In this document: positions 15,484-24,091 of the stretch, piece by piece | How positions within the stretch are numbered: position 1 is the stretch's first letter | How the letters are laid out: each line of letters begins with the position of its first letter | Origin: Selenomonadaceae bacterium UBA2897 | Lineage (GTDB): Bacteria > Bacillota > Negativicutes > Selenomonadales > Selenomonadaceae | Length of the DNA stretch: 46,842 nucleotides | Direction of reading: 5' to 3' | NCBI GenBank assembly: GCA_002350105.1 | Contig: DEDT01000051.1 | Coordinates: 1-46,842, forward strand | Translations under genes and position numbers: made by a program | The notes under the pieces: model-generated | Seen by the model: only the letters and a program-made list of their open reading frames with translations | Databases searched by the model: none | Told to the model about the DNA's origin: nothing

Positions 15484-16266
15484 TTACTCCTTGTTAACAA
15501 AACTCACTAAATGTGCCGAATGATATTGTTCAATTTCCTCTTTCAAAGGTTTCACTGCTTTTCCAAGTTCCGACACGCCAATACGAATATTATGAAGCAT
15601 TTTTTCTCTAACGATTCCTCTTTCGAGAAACCATTTATATTGTTCCGGATTATCCTCAACACATTTCGGCCCATCCAAATAACGAACAAGCATTGTATAT
15701 GTTCGCGTACTTCGCATTCCGTGTACATCAATATAGTCTGCAGTGAATTCTTTTAAGAAACGGTAATCTACATGACATCTTTCTTCCATATAGTGCATGA
15801 ATGTATATGAATCCACAGGGGATACATTCAGAAATAGCATTTTCGCCGCGTTCAAACAAAGATAGTCAAACGGTGTATCACCAACAAACGAATTAACATT
15901 CGTAAGTGCTACTAAAGTATCCGCATCTTTACCCCAAACTGCAAAAGAATAAATTGGGTGCTGTGTCCGCCGAAAATCCGAACGCTCGAGTGCTTTCTGC
16001 CCGAGCGCACCGGTTCGCGACCTTGTCTTGCGGTAATCAAACGCCTTCCCATGGCAAAAATCCCAATTATAGGTAGGAAATAATAACGTTCCCTCTGGGC
16101 CGATTTTTTTCTGCAATAAGTCAATCAGGCGATCGAGATCAAACTTTTTCCCTTGCTGAAGTGCTTCCCAGCATAGTGTTGTAACATCGGATGCCACAAG
16201 TACGCGATCGCCACGTTCCAGCGGCAGCTCAGCTACCAAATCCTCCGGCATGATGACATTTCCCAT
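15484..16266 (-). CDS. AAC(3)-family N-acyltransferase
   Basis: This 260-residue protein matches the AAC(3)/antibiotic-NAT fold: the hallmark FPTYNWDFCHGKAFD near residue 85, then a conserved TQHPIYSFAVWG segment. Family members acylate an amino group of a sugar from an acyl thioester. In surface-glycan clusters they modify amino sugars rather than give drug resistance, which is the likely case here. The ATG at 16266 has AAGGAG at good spacing; the frame is open upstream but overlaps the FkbM stop. Its position next to an ACP, SDR and KASIII suggests that it moves the finished acyl chain from carrier to sugar. Whether it takes acyl-ACP or acyl-CoA cannot be told. Confidence 0.82.
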   Translation of the reverse strand: MGNVIMPEDLVAELPLERGDRVLVASDVTTLCWEALQQGKKFDLDRLIDLLQKKIGPEGTLLFPTYNWDFCHGKAFDYRKTRSRTGALGQKALERSDFRRTQHPIYSFAVWGKDADTLVALTNVNSFVGDTPFDYLCLNAAKMLFLNVSPVDSYTFMHYMEERCHVDYRFLKEFTADYIDVHGMRSTRTYTMLVRYLDGPKCVEDNPEQYKWFLERGIVREKMLHNIRIGVSELGKAVKPLKEEIEQYHSAHLVSFVNKE

Positions 16267-16276
16267 AGATATCTCC

Positions 16277-17242
16277 TTATGCTCGCGGCACGGCATAGCA
16301 CTCCGGATGTGAGCCCGAACGAATATAGAAATCATAATCGTCACGAATCCCACGGATGGCCTGTGGCACCGCTACAAAATCATCCCACTTATGGTATATC
16401 GTTATCGCAAAATAGGGATGGTACTCTTCTATCAAGCGCTTCGAGCCTCGGATTGCCGCTACTTCCGAGCCTTCAACGTCCATATTGATACAAAGATCAC
16501 CGATTACCTTGTCGACGATAGAATCATTTTTACGCACAGGTATCTTTATCGTACCCTCCGACTCAAAGTGGCTCTTCATCGTTCCCGACTCCGAGAAATA
16601 AAGCACTTTATCTTCATCGGACATCCCATTAGGCATAATGCGCACGCGGTCCATGATTCCTAATTTCGCCAGACGATGCTTCATCGCAGCGATGTTGTCA
16701 GGATCCGGCTCCACAGCATAGGCGAGCTTCATGCGGTCACCATAGGCCCGCCAACTCTCCTCGATACTATCGCCATCATAGGCACCACCATTCACCAGCG
16801 TAAAATCGCCCTTCGGCGCAAGCGCTGGATCATAGAAATACAAATTGATATGCGAGAAATCAAGCATGCGTTCTACGGGAATAAAGGTATACGCATCCAT
16901 GGCACGTTGTACTTCCATTTCCTTGAGCAGTTTCTGCGTATACGCATCATCCGCACGATATATTTTCTGCAGTTCTTCCCGATGCTGTTCCACCCAGCAC
17001 TTGCCGTAACCTTCTGGCTGATCATCATAGTAGGGGTAACGAAAATGCGGCGTGACCAGAATCTCATTTTGCCAGCCATGGTCACGAATATACGTCGCTA
17101 TTTCCTTGATTTTATCACTGAGAATGACAATAGCAGCATCAGGATGCTCACCAATATATGCTGGCGCAAAAATACGGCGAGAGGTGTCCTGCTTCTCCGG
17201 ATTTGTGTCAACCCACGACATTACCCCCCCCATTTTCTTCAC
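16277..17242 (-). CDS. FkbM-family methyltransferase, N-terminus disrupted by homopolymer tracts
   Basis: The frame encodes a SAM-dependent FkbM-type methyltransferase: TLVNGGAYDGDS is the SAM loop, YAVEPDPDN the second acidic strand, and INMDVEGSE the conserved FkbM motif. It probably O-methylates a sugar of the glycan. As it stands the frame opens only at GTG 17242. However, the codons upstream to 17288 read sensibly (FIFYGAVHNERTIDL) and an ATG at 17297 with a good AGGAAGG site lies just out of frame, behind an A7 run. Losing one A would restore a protein about 18 residues longer at its N-terminus. A G8 tract at 17224-17231 lies six codons further on. Expression is therefore probably phase variable or currently off; a base-calling error in A7 is the alternative. 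Confidence 0.75.
   Translation of the reverse strand: MKKMGGVMSWVDTNPEKQDTSRRIFAPAYIGEHPDAAIVILSDKIKEIATYIRDHGWQNEILVTPHFRYPYYDDQPEGYGKCWVEQHREELQKIYRADDAYTQKLLKEMEVQRAMDAYTFIPVERMLDFSHINLYFYDPALAPKGDFTLVNGGAYDGDSIEESWRAYGDRMKLAYAVEPDPDNIAAMKHRLAKLGIMDRVRIMPNGMSDEDKVLYFSESGTMKSHFESEGTIKIPVRKNDSIVDKVIGDLCINMDVEGSEVAAIRGSKRLIEEYHPYFAITIYHKWDDFVAVPQAIRGIRDDYDFYIRSGSHPECYAVPRA
17224..17231 (-). repeat. Poly-G8 tract near the start of the FkbM gene
   Basis: Eight G on the coding strand (including the last base of an ATG codon) lie at the 5' end of the methyltransferase. A slip would close the frame at once, the classical position for an on/off switch. Confidence 0.75.
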
Positions 17243-17287
17243 AAGGTCAATTGTCCTTTCATTATGTACTGCGCCATAAAAGATAAA

Positions 17288-17294
17288 TTTTTTT
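17288..17294 (-). repeat. A7 run that separates the best FkbM start from its frame
   Basis: Seven A directly follow the ATG at 17295-17297. With seven, translation from this ATG stops after 11 codons; with six it would enter the FkbM frame. Either a second phase-variable tract, a transcriptional-slippage site or a sequencing error. Confidence 0.6.
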
Positions 17295-17372
17295 CATGAA
17301 CTAATCCCTTCCTATATAGTTTATATCTACCATTTTATATTAAAGACATCAACATATCATTTATAAGACAAC

Positions 17373-19826
17373 CTAATAATTCGATACATAATTGAAAAGT
17401 TCTTCCACCTTCCTAACTGTTTTTTGAGGCAATTTATCTTTTTCTTGAATCGCACGTTGTATGGTTTTGGAGAATGCAGATAATTGCACCTCCTTCTTTC
17501 CGAAATCCAGGTAAATTCGAGATAAAAGGATTGAATAAATAGCATCTATTGCTTTACAAATATATTCCATATATCCTTTTTCATCCGTCAATTCACATAG
17601 ATCAGAAGTTGCCAGGGCCTTTGTATACGTCACATGAGCAAGAGAAATCATCAATTTTTCATTTTGACTTTCCTCATAACGTTTGCTAAAGACAGACGCT
17701 GCGAGATTGGCATCGTTATATCCTATCTTTAAATACTCTATTTTTTTCTTACAATCATTTTTTTCTATTTTCGCCGAACGGATATAGCATTTAGCCCTTT
17801 GATGTAAATAATGCGGATCTGAACTTAACAACGGGTTTAATGCCTCGAAAATCTCTCTTATCAGTTCCATTGGCGCATTATTAAATATGCGATTCATATC
17901 ATCAACACGCATATACTTCTTGTATGGTGCTTGTCGATTTAGTGTTCCCCCCTCAAGTTTAGGCCCGCCATAAACATCAATCAAACCGGAAACAATCAAT
18001 CTATAGGCTTTTACAATACACGCATAATGTCTTTGGTCCATAGTATACTCATTAAGTTCCCTATATAACCAATGTTCCGCATTCACAACATATTTATACG
18101 CCGTATTCACCATCGCTGATCGTTCAAAAGGCCATGTTACCTCCTTATCGATTTTAGGATATTGTTTATCCTTGAAATCTTCAAATTCTTTTTGCAAGCC
18201 TATTCTACTAGCTTGAATTTCATAAATTTTATGGGATGTCGCCAGCATAATGGCTACGGCCATATCTTTTTCATCGCGAATTTCTACTTTTTGTTCAGTA
18301 TACTGATATTGATCTAAGTCCAGGATGTCATTTTTCACCGACATTATATTATCCAATATGGTATTATTTTCTCTAAAGACAGGAATTCTCGCCTTTAATA
18401 ACCTTGGATTTATTTTTTCCAGCTCATGAGATGAAAATGTGTTATTGATAGTAACTAAAGAAAAATCTTTCTTCTGTAATACGTCATTCTTATTTAATAG
18501 GCTAACAAGAGCTGACACCTCTCGATTATTTTTTCTAGTAATGAAAACAAAGTGACTCTTGTTTTTTCTGATTATGTTTTTATTTTTTAGAATAAACTCT
18601 ATTTGGTCTATATCCAAAGCATCATCATCAAATAAACAAATCCGTTCCTTTTCATATATCAGCTTGTGTAGCGATTCATCAGCTAACCCTATTTTTGAAT
18701 CAAAAATATATACCACATAGTTAAGAAGATTTTGCGCAAGATCCGCAATTAAATAGCTTTTACCACTACAAGCTCCACCTACAATTAACATTAACGGTTT
18801 ATCAACTATACTCTTTACCAAATCGTGCGTCACATCTCGAGGGATAAAAAAATATGGCACTTCATAGGATGTTCCAGACATAATTGGATATTCCTCTTGA
18901 AATAAGAATTTATAGTTTCTTATATCATCGTGCTGAAGCATATTTATACCATTAAACGTTGCATTTCTCCATAAATTATCATCATGAGTATTTAACACAG
19001 TTTGTGCTGCGCTAAAAATATGTCTATATATATCTGAGTGATTATTAAATTTCAAATAATACGATATCCCATAATACCGTTTCAATTTGCTTTCTCTTAT
19101 ATATGACATATCTTCTATGCCACAATAATATATATCATTATGACCAGTTTTATTGAGACTTTGCATAATAAAGTCCCATTCTTGATCAAGGCTACACCCT
19201 ACATAGATAATACGATTATTGGATAAATCATGTTCTAGCCTGGATAGAAGACTTTTGTTTTTATGTAGGCTATTAATATATTCTTCTGTACTAAAAACCG
19301 GGTTTTTCTTCTGATATTTTAGACATTCATCTATATCGCCATGTATTTTTATTACGCATTTTTCTTCTTCAAATATATGATCATCAATTTCATTATTAGC
19401 ACTAAGCACAGTACGATATCCGCTATTTTCTTCTATTGCATCATCGATATTCAAAGTATATACATATGGCCAAGGCAAAGTTAATATCTGTTTTTTTTCT
19501 TGAGCCAATTGCACTTTGGTGAAATTATTTCTCAGGTACCTTCTATAAGCCAGACTCTCGCCTGTATTATCGTTGATGATATCTTTATATAAGCCTGCTA
19601 TATCCTGAAAAGATTCTCCTTCTAATTCTTCTTTTGCTACTTTTCCTGATTTAATAATACATTCTTTATAATATTTGTATAGATCCTTTCCTGAAGGCAC
19701 CATACCCTCTAGTGCCTTGCTACCACATGTAAACCCAGCTCCAAAAACAGGAATCAATATTTTCTCACGTAAGTGCGCAAGAAGTGGAATTAAATCCTCT
19801 GATTGCTTCACTACCTTTACATTCAT
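17373..19826 (-). CDS. SIR2-STAND NTPase, probable anti-phage effector
   Basis: This protein of about 817 residues has an N-terminal SIR2-like domain: FGAG at 28-31, TLNIDD with N126 and D128, and H162 in KIHGD. A P-loop NTPase follows, with GGACSGKS at 350-357 and Walker B ICLFDDD at 396-402. The C-terminal 400 residues are helical and probably sense a trigger. SIR2-STAND architecture is known from Avs-type defence proteins that degrade NAD on detecting phage. The start at 19826 is preferred: GAGGAAG lies nine bases upstream and only one base separates it from the previous stop. Base composition is the AT-richest in the window, pointing to transfer into the operon. Homology to a specific Avs type cannot be assigned by eye. 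Confidence 0.78.
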   Translation of the reverse strand: MNVKVVKQSEDLIPLLAHLREKILIPVFGAGFTCGSKALEGMVPSGKDLYKYYKECIIKSGKVAKEELEGESFQDIAGLYKDIINDNTGESLAYRRYLRNNFTKVQLAQEKKQILTLPWPYVYTLNIDDAIEENSGYRTVLSANNEIDDHIFEEEKCVIKIHGDIDECLKYQKKNPVFSTEEYINSLHKNKSLLSRLEHDLSNNRIIYVGCSLDQEWDFIMQSLNKTGHNDIYYCGIEDMSYIRESKLKRYYGISYYLKFNNHSDIYRHIFSAAQTVLNTHDDNLWRNATFNGINMLQHDDIRNYKFLFQEEYPIMSGTSYEVPYFFIPRDVTHDLVKSIVDKPLMLIVGGACSGKSYLIADLAQNLLNYVVYIFDSKIGLADESLHKLIYEKERICLFDDDALDIDQIEFILKNKNIIRKNKSHFVFITRKNNREVSALVSLLNKNDVLQKKDFSLVTINNTFSSHELEKINPRLLKARIPVFRENNTILDNIMSVKNDILDLDQYQYTEQKVEIRDEKDMAVAIMLATSHKIYEIQASRIGLQKEFEDFKDKQYPKIDKEVTWPFERSAMVNTAYKYVVNAEHWLYRELNEYTMDQRHYACIVKAYRLIVSGLIDVYGGPKLEGGTLNRQAPYKKYMRVDDMNRIFNNAPMELIREIFEALNPLLSSDPHYLHQRAKCYIRSAKIEKNDCKKKIEYLKIGYNDANLAASVFSKRYEESQNEKLMISLAHVTYTKALATSDLCELTDEKGYMEYICKAIDAIYSILLSRIYLDFGKKEVQLSAFSKTIQRAIQEKDKLPQKTVRKVEELFNYVSNY

Positions 19827-19827
19827 T

Positions 19828-21123
19828 TTACTGCACTTCCTCATTAACGCGCATCAATCCAGTTACAACTAATTTCTTTGCTATTAATGAAAGTTTTCCG
19901 ACCGGCACGCCGATGCGGTCGCTGATGGCGATGAGGTCGTTGCGGCCGTCGGCGTAGGCGATGAAGTCGGTCATGGCCTTGACGGCGTCGTAGCTGCCCT
20001 TCTGGCTGATGGTCGGATAGAGGCCACGCTTGCCCAGCTGAGGCTCGCAATAGCACTGCACCTGATAGGTCTGGTTGGCCTCCAGTGTCTCGATACATTT
20101 CTGGTAGACCTCGTAAGCACCTTGTAAACCACTGGGGGAGATGAGGCCCATGTCGTCCTTGCTCGTGTGGTACTCCGGATACTCACCGTATTTGCTGCGG
20201 CAGATGGCACAGACCGGCAGGTCTACGCCTGGTGCATTGTACTGCCGCTCGTCCGAGCCGCGCTGGAGGAATGTACGATGCTCATACTGTGGATAGTGGA
20301 AATGCAGCACATTCCGCGCGACGCGGTCGGCGAGCGTATCGCCGTAACGCGACTCCACATAGGTATAGGTACGGTCATCACCCACGCAAGAGAGGTTGAA
20401 GCCTGCCTTGACATGCGCTTTCATGTAGGCAAGGTGATCGTCCTGACTCAGGTATGTTATTGAGCCAATAGTCTCTGGGATGTAGACAAAACGGTATGTA
20501 TAGCGGCGATGCGGCAAGCTTTTCAGCCATTTCGCCAGGTAGACGGAGACCGCCGGACCAGAGAGCTCGTTGTTCGCCATCGAGGGGTGACAGACATAGG
20601 TCGAGAGCAGTATCTCATCATCCGTCTCGCCAGGCAGGATCAGTTCGCCATACGTCAGGCTGCCATCGAAGAGCTCACTATCAATGTACGCATGATACGT
20701 ATCCTCAGGCAACGCGTCCTTCTCCTGCTGCGTCATGCAAAAGCCGGAGCGCTCCTTGTAGTAGGATGTCACGTAGGGGATGACGTCCGGTTGATCCGGC
20801 TGCGTATAGATGATCTTTTTCAGCTCGGCGAGGGACATCTCCGCATCCAGCGGCAGGGAGTACCCCATCACGCGCAGATTCGTCTCCTTGAAATCAAGGA
20901 TTTTCTCCCCCCGGCTATTCTTGATCCATGCGTCCCGGATGCGCCACTCCCGCGGCACTGTCCAGTCAAAGGCCGGCGTCCCTGTGGGCACCTCATGTGT
21001 GGTTATCTCCGGTACAACCTCCTGCAAATCAGCCAGTGTCTGTCGCACGCCGTCGCCGGTGATACTGCGGCAATACGGGAACATCCGCCCGCACAAATCA
21101 TATAGTTCCTGCCCTATCTTCAT
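19828..21123 (-). CDS. DUF4910 aminopeptidase-like protein
   Basis: This 431-residue protein belongs to a family often found in Pse and other surface-sugar clusters, with the hallmark FPYCRSITGDGVRQTL at the N-terminus, STYVCHPSMANNELSGP mid-protein and QRGSDERQYNAPG further on. The His, Asp and Glu residues in these segments resemble the zinc sites of M28-type aminopeptidases, and the C-terminus looks like a small winged helix. The role in glycan synthesis is not established; de-N-acylation of a sugar is one possibility. Start choice: 21123 (GAGGAT upstream) gives the family-like beginning MKIGQELYDL; ATGs at 21144 and 21177 are alternatives. The stop is one base before the SIR2-STAND start. 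Confidence 0.78.
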   Translation of the reverse strand: MKIGQELYDLCGRMFPYCRSITGDGVRQTLADLQEVVPEITTHEVPTGTPAFDWTVPREWRIRDAWIKNSRGEKILDFKETNLRVMGYSLPLDAEMSLAELKKIIYTQPDQPDVIPYVTSYYKERSGFCMTQQEKDALPEDTYHAYIDSELFDGSLTYGELILPGETDDEILLSTYVCHPSMANNELSGPAVSVYLAKWLKSLPHRRYTYRFVYIPETIGSITYLSQDDHLAYMKAHVKAGFNLSCVGDDRTYTYVESRYGDTLADRVARNVLHFHYPQYEHRTFLQRGSDERQYNAPGVDLPVCAICRSKYGEYPEYHTSKDDMGLISPSGLQGAYEVYQKCIETLEANQTYQVQCYCEPQLGKRGLYPTISQKGSYDAVKAMTDFIAYADGRNDLIAISDRIGVPVGKLSLIAKKLVVTGLMRVNEEVQ

Positions 21124-21194
21124 GCTATCCTCGATTCCGTACATCTGTTTCCTGCCAGGCCACGCGGTACCATTCATTGTCATCCTTATGGCAG

Positions 21195-21893
21195 CTACAG
21201 CACCTGCTCACCTTGCCTATGGAGCAATTTGTACTTAATTTCTGCCAATTTCCAATCCTCCAGATTATCGATGTCCTGTACCTCTGCCTCGTCCAGGATG
21301 AGCGGTACGAGCCGCTGCACGGTGCCCTCGCCGAATCCTTTGACGCGCCAAAAATAGAACTGGCCCGCATCGTGGTAGTAGGGCTCCAGATCCTGGGAGC
21401 GTGCGCGCAGGTATTGCGGCCATTTGTAGGCGAGGTGTCCCTCCTCCGTGATGGTGAAGCAGCGCTGTGGCGGATAGGAGAACCGCACGACCGGCATGAG
21501 GCCATCCGCCGCAGCGGCGGTGAGCCTAGTCCAGGCCTCCTGCAGCCGCGTGGCGGTCACGAAAGGTGCCGTGGGATAGAGGCAACACATCCAGTCAAAG
21601 GTCTGGCCACGCCGCCCGTACGCCTGCAGCACCTCCTGCAGGACGTCAGCTGTCGTCGCGTAGTCATCCGCATTCGCCGCGCTGCGCATAAAGGGCACGC
21701 TCGCCCCATACCTGCGCGCAACCGCCGCGATTTTCTCGTCATCTGTAGAGACCATCACCTCATCAAAGAGGCCACTCTGCAGCGCCGCCTCGATAGAATA
21801 AGCAAGAATCGGTTTGCCACAGAATTCCCTGATATTCTTATGTGGGATACGCTTGCTGCCCCCGCGGGCGGTGATAATCGCAATCCGGCTCAT
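21195..21893 (-). CDS. pseF: Pseudaminic acid cytidylyltransferase
   Basis: This 232-residue nucleotidyltransferase has the CTP-binding start ITARGGSKRIPHKNI at residues 7-21, shared by NeuA and PseF, and a later DAGQFYFW segment typical of PseF. It activates Pse to CMP-Pse, the donor for glycosyl transfer in the cytoplasm. It follows pseC by four bases in a compact operon in the usual order pseB-pseC-pseF. Length is normal. The NeuA of sialic acid synthesis is ruled out by context and by the PseF-like C-terminal half. Confidence 0.92.
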   Translation of the reverse strand: MSRIAIITARGGSKRIPHKNIREFCGKPILAYSIEAALQSGLFDEVMVSTDDEKIAAVARRYGASVPFMRSAANADDYATTADVLQEVLQAYGRRGQTFDWMCCLYPTAPFVTATRLQEAWTRLTAAAADGLMPVVRFSYPPQRCFTITEEGHLAYKWPQYLRARSQDLEPYYHDAGQFYFWRVKGFGEGTVQRLVPLILDEAEVQDIDNLEDWKLAEIKYKLLHRQGEQVL

Positions 21894-21897
21894 TGAC

Positions 21898-23067
21898 TCA
21901 CCCCTCCAGGACTTCCCGCAATGCCTCGACGATTTTATCTTGTTCGGCTTCCGTCAACGCGTAATACAGAGGCAACGTAAATGCCTCGCGGTAATATTGC
22001 AGGGCAACCGGACATTCTTCCGGCTTATGACCCAGCTTTGCATAATACGGCTGTGTATGCACCGGAATGTAATGCAGATTCAGCGTAACGCCGCGCTCCT
22101 TCATTTCGGCAAAAATCTGCTGCTTGCTTTTTTTAACCCGCGTCAGGTCAAGACGCACGATGTAGATATGCCATGAAGGATTAGCACCCTCCATGACCTG
22201 TGGCGTACGGAGTGGCAGATCCTTGAGCAATTCATTGTAACGCGCCACCAAATGACGGCGCTGGGCCACGAACTCATCCAGGCGATCCATCTGGCTATAG
22301 CCCAGGGCCGCCTGCATATCCGTCATACGATAGTTGAAGCCCAGGTCTACCTGCTGATAGTACCAGGGACCATCGCTCTCATGCGTCATCAACGCCGGAT
22401 CACGCGTTATGCCATGGCAGCGATAGAGACATAGTTTTTGGTAAAGTTCCTCGTCATTCGTCAGGACCATGCCGCCCTCGCCTGTCGTGATAATCTTGAC
22501 CGGGTGGAAGGAAAACACCGTCATATCCGAGAACTGGCAGGAACCAACCTTGCCGTCCAAGTAGTCTGCGCCTGTGGCATGCGAGGCATCCTCGATCACT
22601 GTAAAACCATATTCCTCGGCCAAGGCGTGGATGCGCTGCATGTCACAGGACTGACCTGCCAAATGCACCGGCACAACCACCTGCGGCAAATGCCCCGAAT
22701 GGCCAGCTGCGCGTGCCGCCTGCAGTTTTTGCGCCAGCACCTCCGGGTCCATATTGTAGGTCGCATCATCGATGTCGACGAAATCTACATCCGCGCCGCA
22801 GTAACGGCCGCAATTCGCCGATGCCGTAAAGGTGATAGGCGAGGTCCAAAGCATATCGCCCTGCCCCAGGCTGGCCGCCTTGCAGGCAATATGCAGGGCC
22901 GAGGTGGCATTGGTGACCGCCACGGCATATTTTGCGCCGCAGTAATCCGCCACCCGCCGCTCAAAGCGCTGGATAGCCGGCCCCTGCGTCAGGAAATCTG
23001 AGCGCATAACGGCTTCCACCGCCTGGATATCCTCTTCGGAAATATTTTGCTTGCCGTAATATATCAT
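21898..23067 (-). CDS. pseC: UDP-4-keto-6-deoxy-sugar aminotransferase
   Basis: This 389-residue DegT/DnrJ-fold PLP enzyme makes UDP-4-amino-4,6-dideoxy-N-acetyl-altrosamine, the second step of the Pse route. The PLP-binding Lys is K191 in SFHPVKIITTGEGG, and EDASHATGADY supplies the cofactor Asp. The ATG overlaps the pseB stop as ATGA. The short N-terminus MIYYGKQNIS is typical of PseC. It is complete and has no sign of disruption. Confidence 0.93.
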   Translation of the reverse strand: MIYYGKQNISEEDIQAVEAVMRSDFLTQGPAIQRFERRVADYCGAKYAVAVTNATSALHIACKAASLGQGDMLWTSPITFTASANCGRYCGADVDFVDIDDATYNMDPEVLAQKLQAARAAGHSGHLPQVVVPVHLAGQSCDMQRIHALAEEYGFTVIEDASHATGADYLDGKVGSCQFSDMTVFSFHPVKIITTGEGGMVLTNDEELYQKLCLYRCHGITRDPALMTHESDGPWYYQQVDLGFNYRMTDMQAALGYSQMDRLDEFVAQRRHLVARYNELLKDLPLRTPQVMEGANPSWHIYIVRLDLTRVKKSKQQIFAEMKERGVTLNLHYIPVHTQPYYAKLGHKPEECPVALQYYREAFTLPLYYALTEAEQDKIVEALREVLEG

Positions 23068-24065
23068 AGATGCTGGTTCATCTCCCTTAATTCTTCCACC
23101 GTTAGGAAATGCTTGTTCGTCCCTGAATTGTACTCGAAGCCATCCGGCACCGGTCTGCCTTTCCCGCCCAAAGCATCGACACGATAGTCTATGTCCTCGC
23201 GATAGTGCGTCGACGGCATGATGACGAAGTGATCGTCAAACTCCAGGGTATCATAATAGATATCCGCCGGGCACATGATTTCGTGCAATTTCTCGCCCGG
23301 ACGGATGCCGATAATCTTCGTCGGCAAATCCGGCGCGATGGCTTTGGCCAAATCCATGATACGCATGGAGGGAATTTTCGGGATAAAGGTCTCGCCGCCC
23401 TGCATGCGCTGGAAATTCTTCAGGACGAAATCCACGCCATCCTCCAGTCTCAGCCAGAAACGCGTCATGCGTGGATCAGTAATTGGCAATTCCTTCGCCC
23501 CATCAGCCACGAGTTTCTTGAAGAACGGCACGACAGAGCCACGGGAACCAACGACATTGCCATAGCGCACCACCGAAAAACGCGTAGGGCGGTCACCCAC
23601 CAGGTTGTTTGCCGCACAGAACAGTTTATCCGAACAGAGTTTCGTCGCACCATACAGGTTCACCGGATTCGCTGCTTTATCCGTGGACAGGGCAATCACT
23701 TTCTTGACACCGCGCTTGATGGCCGCATCAATGACATTCTGTGCGCCCATAACGTTCGTCTTGATGCACTCCATCGGGTTGTACTCTGCTGCCGGCACCT
23801 GCTTGATAGCAGCGGCATGCACCACATAATCCACGTGATACATAGCCGTCTCCAAACGCTCACGATCACGCACATCACCAATAAAGTAACGCATGCAGGG
23901 CTGATTGAATTTCTGCTGCATTTCAAACTGCTTCAGTTCATCCCGCGAGTAGACAATTACCCGGCGGGGCTTATATCGCTCCAGTAAAATCTTGATGAAC
24001 TTCTTGCCGAAGGACCCTGTACCGCCCGTAATTAAAATATCCTTATCATCAAACACAAAACTCAC
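23064..24065 (-). CDS. pseB: UDP-GlcNAc 4,6-dehydratase (inverting)
   Basis: This 333-residue extended SDR performs the first step of Pse synthesis, C4 oxidation, C6 dehydration and C5 inversion of UDP-GlcNAc. It shows the Rossmann loop ITGGTGSFGKKF near residue 13 and the catalytic LSTDKAANPVNLYGATK segment with Asp, Lys and Tyr. Translation begins at GTG, preceded by GGAAAGG. It lies 26 bases after the CDP-glycerol-transferase-like gene, so it is probably the second gene of the operon that starts near 26614. PseB rather than a retaining FlaA1-type enzyme is indicated by size and by the following pseC. Confidence 0.93.
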   Translation of the reverse strand: MSFVFDDKDILITGGTGSFGKKFIKILLERYKPRRVIVYSRDELKQFEMQQKFNQPCMRYFIGDVRDRERLETAMYHVDYVVHAAAIKQVPAAEYNPMECIKTNVMGAQNVIDAAIKRGVKKVIALSTDKAANPVNLYGATKLCSDKLFCAANNLVGDRPTRFSVVRYGNVVGSRGSVVPFFKKLVADGAKELPITDPRMTRFWLRLEDGVDFVLKNFQRMQGGETFIPKIPSMRIMDLAKAIAPDLPTKIIGIRPGEKLHEIMCPADIYYDTLEFDDHFVIMPSTHYREDIDYRVDALGGKGRPVPDGFEYNSGTNKHFLTVEELREMNQHL

Positions 24066-24091
24066 TGCCTTTCCTCATGTGCCTGTCTATA

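Noticed and set aside
7390..24065. Legionaminic or sialic acid pathway
   Set aside because: PseB, PseC, PseG and PseI signatures (inverting dehydratase, IAEMSGNHN start) all point to pseudaminic acid.
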